64,000 nt of DNA from Xenopus tropicalis. Taxonomy: Eukaryota; Chordata; Amphibia; Anura; Pipidae. The translations under genes and the position numbers were made by a program. The notes under the pieces are model-generated. The model was not told where the DNA came from and searched no databases. It worked only from the letters and a program-made list of their open reading frames with translations. The DNA is taken from the NCBI RefSeq assembly GCF_000004195.4, contig NC_030678.2:149314547-149378546 (forward strand), in the 5' to 3' direction. This document shows positions 28,355-39,436 of this stretch, piece by piece. Positions within the stretch are counted from its first letter, which is position 1, and each line of letters opens with the position of its first letter.

Positions 28355-29560
28355 TTATTGTGTGTTGTCTAGGTTTGGTTTAAGCCAGTTCAATTTCATC
28401 CACGCTTGCAAATCAGCTAACCACCTATTGATTGTGGATACTGGATCCCTAGTCCAGTTTAAAGGACAGGTACAGTTGGGTATCATCTGCATAGAAATGG
28501 TAAGTATTGCCATGGTGTTTGATGATATTTCCAAGTGGCAGCATGTATATGGCAAATAGCATTGGTGCTAAGATTGAGCCCTGTGGAATCTAATAAGCCT
28601 TATGAGGTTTCACAGGGCTCAATCTTATCACCAGTGCTAATTGCCATATACATGCTGGGTAAGGTAATGATAAGCGTAATCCAGCTGTGAGCTTTTGTGA
28701 CCTATCTGACAAAAAGGATTTCAGCACTGTACCTTTTAGGGCTGTGACAGACGGGGAGATTAGTCGCCGCGCCACAAATATCCCTAAAATGCCATCCCAC
28801 CGGCAAGAATGCAAACCGATTTAGGCTAGCCGGTGGGACTGCATTTCGGGGAGATTAGTTGCCCACGATTTGTTGTGCGGCGACTAATCTCCCCATGTGT
28901 CACAGCCCTTACACAACAGAATGTTATTAAACGTTCTATTAAGGTATAATGGTCTATAGTAGTTTAGTCCAACTTATTACATGTTGTTGGCTGATTACTT
29001 CTTATATAACAAGTTTGAGAGATTAAATTAGCATGATGATGTAATAAAGTGAAGTCTATGGAACTTTTGACCAGACTGGGGGCTATAAAAATCCTTTGTA
29101 GGGTCACATCTGGCCCCACAAACCTCCAATTGGACAACACTGATCTACAGTGTCAAATGCAGCAGAAAAATCAAGAAGGATTAGGGAGAAGCACTCTCCC
29201 TTGTCTCTAGCCATCAGCAGGCCATTCAGTATGCGAACCAATGTGGTTTCTGTAACGTGTTGCCTTATGAACCCAGACTGGAAATGTCATAGGTCTTGTT
29301 GTTTAAGACTCTGGCTTCTAACCTTTTTCCACATTTTCTATTACCTTTCCAAGAAAAGAAGGTTTTGCCCATATTTGCTAGTAATTAAACTGTAGGGCCT
29401 GGGTCAAGGTCACAGGTTGTTGGGCAGAGAATTTTGAGGATTTCTGCTATTTCTTGCTCATCAGTATTACTGAATATTGTGCATGTTCTTCTGTGCATTC
29501 TGCATCTACCTTGCTGGTACTTTAGAGGGCTACAAAACTTTTATCCTTAATTCCAGCCTG
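28355..29560 (-). mobile_element. L2-type LINE, decayed RT, interrupted by a MITE
   Basis: On the minus strand: [20 protein letters not shown] and [15 protein letters not shown] (about 29,135-29,280). After the inserted MITE come RT C-terminal motifs including [12 protein letters not shown] (in place of YADDTQ) and WLADLQAWMKLNWLKPN at 28,370-28,540. A plus-oriented piece at about 28,610-28,665 (GSILSPVLIAIYMLG) shows rearrangement. Confidence 0.72.
28738..28909. mobile_element. Palindromic MITE, AGGGCTGTGACA ends
   Basis: AGGGCTGTGACAGACGGGGA pairs with CCCCATGTGTCACAGCCCT. The inner parts are GGGGAGATTAGTCGCC / GGCGACTAATCTCCCC and ATGCCATCCCACCGGC / GCCGGTGGGA. Relatives lie at 46.23, 56.39, 58.06 and 62.64 kb. 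Confidence 0.85.
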
Positions 29561-29635
29561 GATGGAAGTCACCTTGCCAGTAAAATAAAGGGCAAAGGCA
29601 TTGCACAGCTCCTGTGAAAACCTCATATGTGGCCC

Positions 29636-30254
29636 TAAAGGAGAACTAAAGCCTCACTAAACAAGTAAGGCAGAAATGTTGTACATTATGTTTTGGGGTC
29701 TTTCCTTTAGCAGGAAAGATCTGTGTCCCCAGTAGCTCCCCATCTACTTTTCTGCTGATTCCCTGCACATGCTCTGTGCTGCTGTCACTTACCTGAGCTT
29801 AGGGACCCACTCACACTGTACTGTATATATAGAATATAAATGGCACAATATACTGTATATATAGAATATAAATGTCACACTGTACTGTATATATAGAATA
29901 TAAATGTCACAATGTAAGAATAATTAGTAAGTAATACAGGTTATTACTACATGGTGACAGATACTAGTGCAATTAACATCACTGTAGCATTACCCTCAAT
30001 GACAGACAAACCTCATTTTCTGCTGGATAATTTGCGACAACCCCTAACTTAGCTTCTCAACAGCTGCCCAGAGCACACTGAGCATGTGCGTGTCGCAGAC
30101 ACTTTCCAAGGTGGGGAGCTCCTATGACAAGTTTAAAGTCCTGGATCATTGCTGCTTTTGAGATGCTCAGACTTTAAGCTGGTGCAGTAAGTACAGTATA
30201 TAAAATATGGAATTTTTAGCCATATTCAGTTTTTACGGTTTAGTTGTCCTTTAA
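29636..30254. mobile_element. T2-MITE
   Basis: The inverted ends TAAAGGAGAACTAAAGCC and GGTTTAGTTGTCCTTTAA match the Xenopus T2-MITE terminal motif TTAAAGGRR. Internally a ~31-bp unit (CTGTATATATAGAATATAAA) is repeated three times at about 29,816-29,911. Confidence 0.8.
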
Positions 30255-30572
30255 GCATGCTGAGTTGCATAGCTCCTCCACAGTGTAAAAGGGCAGGTCT
30301 GTGCTGCTGCATTCTCATGTGATTATGTAGCTTGAGTTCTTTTGCAATCAGTGACGTGTAAGCATATTTTTTATTTATTCCTGATTCACTGTACCACGCA
30401 GTTTAACTTTCCAAACCTGAATGATCATAAAGTACAGGCAGGAATGAGCTATATCATGCCATCTGCTTGTGTGTAGCCAGTTATAGGCTTCTTGCCCTTT
30501 GCAGTTTTGTAACTTGGCTTTTATTTGACTCTATAAACATTTAAAAGGTTTCCAGAGAAATCACGGGATAAA

Positions 30573-30870
30573 GGGGCAGGTCACCTTTAAGTTAACTTTG
30601 AGTTTGTTATAGACTATCCTATTCCTAGCAACTTTGCATTTGGTCTTCATTATTTATTTTCTTTTAATTAAATTATTTGTCTTCCTCTTCTGTGTCATTT
30701 TAGCTTTCAAATGGGGGTCACTGACCTCAGTGTAGTTCCTGTGAAGCTACAATTTTAATATTATTGCTCATTTTTATTACTTATCTATTTATAGTCCACT
30801 CTCTTATTCAAATCACTGTGCGGTTGCTAAGGTAAACAAGACCCTATCAACCAGGTAGCTGGCCTGAAAG
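30573..30870. mobile_element. T2-like MITE fragment
   Basis: Starts AAAGGGGCAGGTCACCTTTA and contains CAAATGGGGGTCACTGACC. The complementary portion occurs at about 36,325-36,420 in another copy. Confidence 0.55.
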
Positions 30871-31429
30871 CCAAATAGTTGGATCAGCGCGAAAATGGGC
30901 ATATTGGGGAAAGATCTTCTCATTAAAGCAGCCAAACGAGCACATCCATGTAACAGCGCAGAGGTTATATCTCCATCACTTGCTGCAGAATACATGTGTA
31001 TATTACCTGTTAACATCATTTTGAGTAATGTATACTTTCTATATCCACAACATATTTCAGTTGTATTTGTTTATTGTGACACCATTGCCATTACTTATGA
31101 TTTAAAATAAACTGCAGTACAGTTGTTTTTACTCTTGAAATGATTTCTGTTTACCCATCACTGAAAGGCTGTTTAGGATACCGAGCTACAATAATGGAAT
31201 AACATGTCTGAAATGAATGGAATGAAGTTTCATTGGTTACCCAGCTGTATCACAGCCCTATCTGCTTGGCTACAGTGACCAGCAAAACACACATCTCACC
31301 CAGGGCCCAGGTATTGTTTGACTTTCCTGCTCATTGTTCTTCTATCTGTAAAACCTGTTTGGAGAAGTCTGACACGAGTGTTCAGAAATCTATTGCATTG
31401 CTACACTATGCAAATACTGAATGCAAGGA

Positions 31430-31626
31430 ATCCGCTCATTGGATGAGGAAGGACAAGCACTTTCGGAAGGAGGTTACGTCGCTGATCCTGCAGTTACTTC
31501 TGCTTTGTGCCAGAATGCAGTCTCACAGAGCTGTCTCACAGAGCTGTCTCACAGGCGGCATGAAAAGCACATGAAAAGTACAAATACTCCCGTCACATTC
31601 AGTTCTGCAGGTCTATATAGATAAAG
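31430..31626 (+). promoter_or_regulatory. Candidate ARL11 promoter and non-coding first exon
   Basis: About 3.5 kb upstream of the ARL11 coding exon. An inverted CCAAT box (ATTGG) with GAGGAAG (ETS/PU.1-like) near 31,440 precedes sequence ending in a strong donor, AAAG|gtaagt at 31,626. ARL11 orthologues have a non-coding first exon, and the coding exon here starts after a clear acceptor. An alternative donor, AGCAG|gtaagg, lies at about 34,202. No transcript evidence. Confidence 0.3.
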
Positions 31627-31793
31627 GTAAGTGACATTTTAGTGCTAGATTAGAAACATATCTTGACCAGGCTTCTTCTATATATATTATGATGACAGGA
31701 TTTTTCTGTATTACATACATTGATATCTTATAATCATTTTTATTATTTTAAAATACATTGATGTGAATCTTTATGGGCTGAAATGAATAGCAC

Positions 31794-32201
31794 TTAAAGG
31801 AGAAGGAAAAGTACCATGACTGGGGGTTGCCAAAATGTTAGGCATCCCCAGTGATTGTAATCGCTTACCTGATACCCCAGGCCAGTCTCCTGTTAGAAAA
31901 CTGCCCCAGCCCGGGGTACATGCGAGTGAGCAATCCTCTTTCTTCTTCTTTCTCTGCCCCCCTGTCCATGCGCAGTAGAGTCATTTTAACAAAATGGCAG
32001 AGCTTTTTATCCTACTGCTCAAGCGTCAGGCCTGGGATTGCGAAGAAAAAAAATGGAAGGGAGAGGATCGCTTGCTCACAGGCAGCGGCAGTTTTCTCCT
32101 AACAGGAGCACCGGCCCGGGGTATCAGGTAAGTGATTACAGTCACTTGGGGGTTACTAAGTATTGAGAACCCCAGTGATTGTACCTTTGCTTCTCCTTTA
32201 A
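31794..32201. mobile_element. T2-MITE with TTAA ends
   Basis: TTAAAGGAGAAGGAAAAGTA at the left and TTGCTTCTCCTTTAA at the right. The interior is palindromic (CTTACCTGATACCCC / GGGGTATCAGGTAAG). Its few-hundred-base GC-rich core makes spurious ORFs. Confidence 0.85.
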
Positions 32202-32570
32202 TCATTTCTTAATAACTTCTCCAAAAACCTTTGGTTAATCATGTTTTCACTGTTTCTTGAGTAACTCAGAGTTTGTGTAAGAAAATCTTAGGAGGATTAC
32301 TCACTTCTACATATTCCTTTAGTTTGTACGTACAGATGCATAGATATATAACTAGCCAACCAAATAACCTGCCTTTTTTAAGGATGTCAATGTCGCACAT
32401 TTTTATATAATAGTCATTTTACAGCTATACTAAAGCAACTGCCAAGCAAGGTTCCTTGTGATTCATGTGTGTAAAAATGTTTTTATGAGCATTCATTAAA
32501 AATCCTGTGCAGGAAGTGAGTCCCAGCAAATGCTGAATAATGTGTGTATATTAGACAAATTTCATCATGC

Positions 32571-32915
32571 TAAAGCTGGCCATACACGCACCGATACTAT
32601 CGTACGAAACCTCGTTTTGTACAATATTCGTTGCTTGTATGGCATGTCGGCAAGTCGACCGATATCGCAGGAAGCTGCTGATATCGGTCGACTCGCTGAT
32701 CGGCCAGGTTAGAAAATTTTGATCGGGCGCCATAGAAGGTGCCTGACCAAAATCTGCCGTCAGGGCTGAATTGGCAGAAGGAGGTAGAAATCCTATTGTT
32801 TCTACCTCCTTATCTGCTGTTTCAGCCCTGACTGTGTGTGGCGGATCTGACGATGTTTCGTGCGACCGATGGTCGCACGAAACATCGTCAGATCGCCACG
32901 TGTATGGCCAGCTTA
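32571..32915. mobile_element. TTAA-type palindromic MITE ('CTGGCCATACACG' family)
   Basis: The ends AGCTGGCCATACACGCACCG and CCACGTGTATGGCCAGCTTAA are inverted. The interior has ATATCGGTCGACT and TTTCTACCTCCTTATC symmetry. Nearly identical to the copy at 39,870-40,215. A shorter relative covers 33,550-33,683. Confidence 0.88.
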
Positions 32916-33549
32916 AGTACCACAGTTGTGTGTATGTGCTAGTCTTATTCATTGAGGGGCACGTGTGTACAGTTTAGAGAGAGTATTCTAACAAGTACAC
33001 GGTTTGTTGGTGGAAATTTCATGGCAAATTAGGGGCATCAAATGCTTTAGCACTGGCTGTGCCTTATAATAGCCCTGAGTGGGATGGGACACAGTTTTGG
33101 TTACAGGGCCCCCTTAAACAGTAGCAGTAACTGTGCCACTTGTATGGTAATACTCTGAGCTTTCCATGATACCTACAGCAACCCAGCCAAACAGGTACAA
33201 GTAAATGGTTCACTGGCTTATGAATACAACTGACAATTTACAGCATAATCTAGAAGCGTTTATCAGTTCAGCTCTAATAGTGACTGAAACTAACACCCAC
33301 ACCCACTTTCTTTATTATTTTTTATAAAAATAAATATACACCAGCGCAAGTGACTTGGAAATGCTGGATGTTGTCAGTTTATGACAGTCAAGGTGTGGGT
33401 GGCCATACCCAGCTTATAACAATTATCTTCGGAATGTGTCAGTACTATTCAGCATGTTTTTGGCTTTAGGGAAAGTATTTCTGTTTCTTATTTACCTTTA
33501 TAGGCCATATAGAACACAGGCACCCGGGACTGTCCTTTAGCTGACATCT

Positions 33550-33683
33550 AAAGCTGGCCAAACATGATCTTCCGATCTTTCTTGCGACCATCGGTCGCCT
33601 CGCCGACTTGCCATACATGCACCAAATATTGTATGAAAGGAGGTTTCGTACAATATTATCGGTGCGTGTATGGCCACCTTAAC
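33550..33683. mobile_element. Short MITE of the same family
   Basis: AAGCTGGCCAAACATGATC at the left and GTGCGTGTATGGCCACCTTAA at the right, with an internally deleted body containing GTTTCGTACAATATT. Confidence 0.75.
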
Positions 33684-34204
33684 CAGACTTTTCACACTTT
33701 ACTGCTGTCCCTATGTAAAACATGGCAAGCTCCACTAAACCACTAGCAGTCAATGTGGAAAATGGTCAAAATATTTAATAACAGGTTATTCATGCATCTA
33801 TGGAAATGTTGTGTTATTTTTAGGATGGCAAGACTGGGGCAATTCATTGAGTTCTCTTAAATATCTCTACTATAAATATGGAGCATTGTGGTATAATGCA
33901 GGGTTGTCACAATAGATATGGCCCTTCATAGCTACAGTAAATGATTCTACTAAACATCAGGTTATATTTAATTTCCCACAGTGTTTAATTGCCCAGGATA
34001 TCATCAGCTCCCTCAGATTCATCTGCAGGAACATGTTAATGAAAATACCAATGAGTCAGTTTATACAGCACTCACATTGTTCCAGTAACATTGAGGTAGT
34101 GTTTTCTGGATTTTTTTCTGCTAAACTTGGATGAAGAATTATGTTCATGCAATGCAGCAAGCGATTCTCTTGCGCTAAATCTGATTTTGATTTGCTAAGC
34201 AGGT

Positions 34205-34535
34205 AAGGTTATAACTCTGAAATGGGCAGCCAAGTTGCCATGTGTGGAACTACACTAAGGGGCCTATTTATCATGCTGTGTAAAAAAGGCGACAGGTGCC
34301 CCTGCCGGCTGTGTCCCCTAATTCCCCCCTCCCTTGCAGGGGCCCCCCTGACCCCCCTTGCAGGGCCCCTCACCCGACGTCCTCCTCCGAACACGCATAA
34401 TTTAATGCGTCGGGGCAGGAGCAGTCAGGCAGGGGGAGCGCAGGTAAGGGTCGGGTCTGGGCCACCGGGGCCCACTAGAGCCGGGGCCCACCGGGATTTT
34501 TCCCAGTGTCCCGGCGGCCCAGTCCGACCCTGATT
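34205..34535 (-). mobile_element. GC-rich hAT-like repeat
   Basis: On the minus strand it begins CAGGGTCGGACTGGGCCGCC, a terminus common to dispersed hAT-like elements, followed by repeated GGGCCCAC / CCGGGGCCC runs. Its other end is not clear. Confidence 0.5.
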
Positions 34536-34654
34536 AGGGGTATAAGCCTTGCTGGTGAACCCATATTTAAACACAGCGGGACACAATGTACCTTAAACAA
34601 AGGGCAAAATGTGCATTCTTTTAGGGTGTATATAGTGAATAAAGTATCCCCTAT

Positions 34655-34965
34655 TATAAAATAGGGATATTATAAGTCACCAAGGAGTTCCATGACCATA
34701 TAAAAACATGACGCAGAAGGCTTAGTGCTTTTATACAGGTCATGGAACTCCGAGGTGACTTCTAATATCCTTATATTTTACAACGGGGGGTAATTTATTC
34801 ATTATAATATACAAGTTTTAGTGAGTCATGTGACAAAAATGACATCACCAAGCTCTGATGACTGATGACATCACTAAGCACCGTTTATAAGGATATAATT
34901 TACAGTTTGATCTCATAGGGAAATGATCAAACTGTATATTATATAAGTATAAATCCTGTTCAACC
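34655..34965. repeat. Hairpin-forming dispersed repeat upstream of ARL11
   Basis: AAGTCACCAAGGAGTTCCAT and ATGGAACTCCGAGGTGACTT form a stem around a ~55-bp loop, followed by ATGACATCA motifs and a second stem (CAGTTTGATCTCAT / ATGATCAAACTG). Related copies lie at 36.16, 36.9-37.5 and 51.69 kb. Confidence 0.75.
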
Positions 34966-35111
34966 AAATAATGACTTATTACTGTTTGTTATGTCGTGTT
35001 TATTATATAGTGCAGGATTGCTTCTACACTGTTCTGAGGTTAAACATGTTCAGTAATTGGCTGGAAAAATTAATGTTCTCATGATTTGTATTTTTCTTTA
35101 AGGACTCCATC

Positions 35112-35654
35112 ATGGGAGGCCAGAATTCTAAACCCTTGCACAAAAAGCAACCCAGAGTTGTAATGATGGGACTTGACTATTCTGGGAAATCAACTATCTT
35201 ATATAAACTGAAAATCAACCAACTAGTAGAGACATTTCCCACTGTTGGCTTCAACGTGGAGCATATAGAAATGTCTAAAAATGTGTCTGTGACAGTGTGG
35301 GATGTTGGAGGCCAAGACAAGCTCAGACCCAACTGGAAGGAGTATTTAGAAGACACCGACGTTCTGATCTTTGTTGTAGACAGTTCGGATCCAGACAGAC
35401 TCCCAGATGCCACCGCAGAACTACTGAGCATTCTGAACAATGAGAATATGGCAGGCGTTCCGTTCCTAATCCTAGCCAACAAGCAGGATATTACCGACGC
35501 TCTCCCTGCAAAGGAACTGAAGCATATTTTGAAGTTGGAAAATTATGATGATAGACCTTGGGAAATACAGAGCTGCAGCGCGTATACCGGAGAGGGCTTG
35601 GCTGAAGCAATGAATGCTGTTGCAAGCCTCCTGAAAAGAGTCCAGAACCCATAA
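35112..35654 (+). CDS. ARL11: ARL11, ADP-ribosylation factor-like GTPase 11
   Basis: Complete 180-residue ARF-family small GTPase in one coding exon; the acceptor ttctttaag lies just before, at 35,091-35,102. Gly2 (MGGQNSK) is a likely N-myristoylation site for membrane attachment. G1 is GLDYSGKST (20-28), switch I PTVGFNVE (43-50, Thr44), G3 WDVGGQ (63-68), G4 NKQD (123-126) and G5 CSAYTG (155-160). Val65 in WDVGGQ replaces the more common Thr or Leu. Family knowledge: ARL11 (ARLTS1) is a mostly haematopoietic ARF-like protein linked to ERK signalling in macrophages and to tumour suppression. The mammalian protein is about 196 residues, so this one has a shorter tail. ARL14 or ARL4-type paralogues are alternatives; position between RCBTB1 and EBPL decides for ARL11. 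Confidence 0.93.
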   Translation: MGGQNSKPLHKKQPRVVMMGLDYSGKSTILYKLKINQLVETFPTVGFNVEHIEMSKNVSVTVWDVGGQDKLRPNWKEYLEDTDVLIFVVDSSDPDRLPDATAELLSILNNENMAGVPFLILANKQDITDALPAKELKHILKLENYDDRPWEIQSCSAYTGEGLAEAMNAVASLLKRVQNP

Positions 35655-35968
35655 ATTACTATTTATTTAAGATAACTGGCCCCATAAATGTATGCAGAAC
35701 ATCTGCCAGTCATTTCCAGCATTGTTTACAGAATACTTTTAATGACACTTTATTTAAAATACATAATTTAAAACATTTCATTAGATAATAATATGGATAC
35801 TTGAAACATGCAGCTGTGGTGCCATAGATACATTGCAGCACATAAGCACTCTATCATTTCTCCACGTGTAACTCCGAAATGACCGATTTGCCGTATTCAG
35901 GAGAGAGGGAATTATATAGGCACAAGTACAAACTGCATGTTTTATGTGATATATTTATTTTTTTACAA

Positions 35969-35974
35969 AATAAA
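35969..35974 (+). terminator. ARL11 polyadenylation signal
   Basis: AATAAA 315 bases after the stop codon, followed by a T-rich stretch (TTCTTCTTTTATTG), the expected layout for cleavage and polyadenylation. Confidence 0.65.
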
Positions 35975-36159
35975 AATTGTTCCTGTTATTGTGGACCATT
36001 CTTCTTTTATTGCCCTGGCAGTAGGAGTAAGGACTATTCCCAAGAATCTTAGCCTATTTATACAATTTGTAGCTAGAATGTTATAATTGGTGTGCTGGAT
36101 TTTGTGCAGATTTAATAACTCACAGATGCATTTTATTGTTGTTTTAGTTCTATATATAT

Positions 36160-36290
36160 AGTAAATAATTGAGATATAAGGATATAATAAGTCAGAGAGG
36201 AGTTCCACATATAAAGGGATGAGGGTGAAGGCTAAGTGCTTTTGTACAGGTCATGGAATGCTGAGGTTACTTTTAATATCAAAAAGAACA
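36160..36290. repeat. Hairpin-repeat fragment downstream of ARL11
   Basis: AAGTCAGAGAGGAGTTCCAC and ACAGGTCATGGAATGCTGAG, the same stem family as 34,655-34,965. Confidence 0.6.
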
Positions 36291-36309
36291 TGCATTTGTA
36301 GCCTTACAG

Positions 36310-36735
36310 GGGCAAAGTTCTTTGGCTGCTGGGGTCAGCGACCCCCATTTGAAAGCTGGAAAAGGGCAGAAAAGGTAGGCAAATAATTAAAAACCATAAA
36401 AAATAAAAAATGAAGACCAATTAAAAAGTTGCTAAAAAGGGCCATTCTATAAGATGCTGGTAATGGCAGATTCTGTTAATGCCTATAAGAGGGGCCTGGA
36501 TAAGTTCTTGATCAATCAGAATATCCAAGGCTATTGTGATACTAATATCTACAGTTAGTATTAGTGGTTGTATATATATAGTTTATGTATGTGAGTGTAT
36601 AGATTGGTAAGTTTGGGTTAGGTGTGCTGGGTTTACTTGGATGGGTTGAACTTGATGGACACTGGTCTTTTTTCAACCCTATGTAACTATGTAACTATGT
36701 AAATGTTAACCTGAAAGAGAATCACCCCTTTAAAC
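36310..36735. mobile_element. T2-like MITE with a CR1-type LINE 3' end inserted
   Basis: CAGCGACCCCCATTTGAAAG starts the MITE and TGAAAGAGAATCACCCCTTT ends it. Between them (about 36,435-36,715) lies a LINE 3' end with TTGAACTTGATGGACACTGG, TTTTTCAACCCTATGTAACT and an ATGTAACT tandem tail, a CR1-style terminus. Confidence 0.7.
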
Positions 36736-36899
36736 AGCAACAGTTCTGTTTCTTGCCAGTGCTCCAATCTTTCGGGGCTGAGGGACGGCAAGGTGTTAGT
36801 GTAATGGCACTCAAGGCCAATGGCACTGAATGCATTTTTGTAGCTCTCTGGGTGGGGACAAAATGGTTAAAAAGCCCCTAATTCACTTGCATGGGAATT

Positions 36900-37490
36900 A
36901 CCTGCTTGTGTAACTGATAATGAGCTATAATGCACGAGAGCCACGGTGCTTAGTGATGTCATCAATTATAAGTAGTGTTTAGTGATGTAATTTCTGTCAC
37001 ATGACTTACTGAAAGGTGTGTATTATAATAAAAAATGTCCCCCTCTTTGTAAAATATGAGGATATTAGAAGTCACCTCGGAGTTCCATGACCTGTATTAA
37101 AGCTCTCTGCTTTCGGCCTTGTGGCTTTACTTGGTCATAGAACTACTTGGTGACTTAATATTTCCTTATATTTTACAACAGAGGGCACACTATTCACTAT
37201 ATAATACACAAGAGCCATGAATGTCCTGTAAATGATATCCTTATAAACGGTGCTTAGTGATATTATTTCTGTCACGTGACTCTCTGGAATTTGTGTATAA
37301 TAATTAATAATGTTCCCCCTGCTGTAATATATGAGGATATAAGAAGTCACCTTAAAGATCCATTATCTGTATAAATACAATTGTGCTTCAGCCTCGTATA
37401 TGGTCGTGGAACTCCTCTGTATCTTATAACATCCTTATATTATACAATAGAGGGTACGTTATTCACTATATAAACCCACCCACGGAGCTA
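36900..37490. repeat. Tandem cluster of the hairpin-forming repeat
   Basis: Two successive stems: AAGTCACCTCGGAGTTCCAT (37,073) with a decayed partner near 37,137-37,160, and AAGTCACCTTAAAGATCCAT (about 37,345) with GTCGTGGAACTCCTCTGTAT. TGATGTCATC / GTCACATGAC motifs lie between them. Confidence 0.65.
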
Positions 37491-38523
37491 CAAAATTCTC
37501 TCAAACTACTGTCTAACCCATTATTACTTGGTGCTGCTACTTCTTGCCAGAACCCACATAAACCTGCCTGTAAGACCCCATAAACCCGTGCTATATGCCC
37601 TGTTATTAGCCGGCTTTCCTTCGACAGCATTGCTGGCAAGACTCATTTCCTTAAGCACAAGCCATGCTCTTTGTCTGTTAGCACAGGTGCTAAACCCAGT
37701 AAAACCTGTATCGCAAGGATAAAGATCTAAGTACATTCACTGAGCCGTACCTAAATATAATGTTTGTATAAACTGCATGGCCGACATGAGGCAAAAATCT
37801 TTATGCTGATAAAAATGCTGCCAAATTTTGCAACTGTTTTGCAAACAGAGAATTTCTAATATTGGCAAAACAATGACCTCAGAACGGGAGATGGTGTATT
37901 ATTCCCAGTAACTGGTTTGCAGCTGGGTTTCCTATGGGGCTCGTGGTGCACTGGTGGCACAGGCATGCATCAAGGAGACAGTGCTTCATAATGGTCCGCT
38001 TGTCACTATGGAATGGGAGGGGGAGTAGAACTGAAAGTCATGGGGATGGTAGTGGCCATAGGCAGAGAATACTGAAGGTTTAAGGAGAAGCTTCCCCAAA
38101 AAGAGATTAACTGCTCTCTCACTCTCTCTCTATCTCTCTATATATATATAGTTATTCCTTTACCAATGTATTGGTACCCTTCCCAGACTATAATATCACC
38201 TTTTCTCCTGGTAGTGGCCGTTTCTCAACTGTAGAATTCTTTATGGAAAGTACATTCCTGTTTTCACTTTACCGCTTCCTCTTCTGCAGAGCAGCACAAT
38301 AAGCTGGCATAGTATTATAACTGTGCGGTAAAACATATGCTCTGACACAAACAGCAGTGAGAGTACAATATGGTATGTATGTGAGCCACAGGGGGGGCAG
38401 CAAGAGAATCCCAGTTGGTGAAGCCTCTGGCCATAATCTGTGCTGAATCAAACATACAGCCTTCGTGCTGCTGCACACAACCATATGGCACAAGTATGGA
38501 AATTATTCATTGTGCTTGACCTA
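37491..38523. other. Intergenic, unrecognised
   Basis: No gene seen. A CT/TA simple-repeat run lies at about 38,113-38,150. Confidence 0.35.
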
Positions 38524-38989
38524 GGGGCTGATTTACTAACCCACGAATCCGACCCGAATTGGAAAAGTTCCGACTTGAAAACGAACATTTTGCGACTTTT
38601 TTCGTATGTTTTGCGATTTTTTCGGATTCTGTACGAATTTTTCGTTACCAATACGATTTTTGCGTAAAAACGCAAGTTTTTCGTATCCATTACGAAAGTT
38701 GCGTAAAAAGTTGCGCATTTTTCGTAGCGTTAAAACTTACGCGAAAAGTTGCGCATTTTTCGTAGCGTTAAAACTGCGCAACTTTTCGCGTAAGTTTTAA
38801 CGCTACGCAAAATGCGCAACTTTTTACGCAACTTTCGTAATGGATAGGAAAACTCGCGTTTTTACGCAAAAATCGTATTGGATCCGAAAAATTCGTAAAG
38901 AATCCGAAAAAATCGCAAAGTACCGATCATTACGAAAAAAACGCAATCGGACTCCATTCGACCCGTTCGTGGGTAAGTAAATCAGCCCC
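38524..38989. mobile_element. Palindromic MITE, GGGGC ends (copy 3)
   Basis: GGGGCTGATTTACTAACCCA and GTAAGTAAATCAGCCCC are inverted. The whole 466 bp is a near-continuous palindrome built of TTTTTCGTA / TACGAAAAA motifs, with the centre around 38,770. It lacks the central CTCTGCAGCT segment found in copies 1 and 2. Confidence 0.85.
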
Positions 38990-39139
38990 TTACTGTTTAT
39001 CTTGTACATTTATAAATCTTTACTTACTGGAATAGAAGTGCTGGTGTATAGAGTGGTGTTCTTTATCGGCTCTGCAGTGTTCTTTTATCTGTGCAGACTA
39101 ATAGAACATCATTTTAAAGGCATTTTATATTGCTTAGAC

Positions 39140-39428
39140 CAGTGATCCCCAACAAGTGGCTCCCCAACCCCTTGGATGTTGCTCCCAGTGGCCTCAAAGC
39201 AGGGGCTTATTTTTGAATTCCTGGCTTGAAGGCAAGTTTTGGTTGCATAAAACCAGGTGTACTGCCAAACAGAGCCTCCTGTAGGCTGCCAGTCCATATA
39301 GGGGCTACCAAATAGGCAATCACAGTTCTTATTTGGCACCCCATGAACCTTTTCACATGCTTGTGTTGCTCTCCAACTCTTTTCACATTTAAATGTGGCT
39401 CATGGGTAAAAAGGGTTGGGGACCCCTG
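39140..39428 (-). mobile_element. hAT-type MITE with perfect 8-bp target duplication
   Basis: CAGTGATCCCCAACAAGTGG to GGTTGGGGACCCCTG, flanked by GCTTAGAC on both sides (39,132-39,139 and 39,429-39,436). Opposite orientation to the 17.2-kb copy. Confidence 0.92.
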
Positions 39429-39436
39429 GCTTAGAC

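Noticed and set aside
32551..32977. 133-codon minus and 68-codon plus ORFs
   Set aside because: They lie within the palindromic TTAA-type MITE; a near copy of the same peptide appears at 39,964-40,164 for the same reason.
34222..34533. 103-codon plus ORF
   Set aside because: Falls within the GC-rich hAT-like repeat.
35177..35482. 101-codon minus-strand ORF
   Set aside because: Antisense shadow of ARL11.
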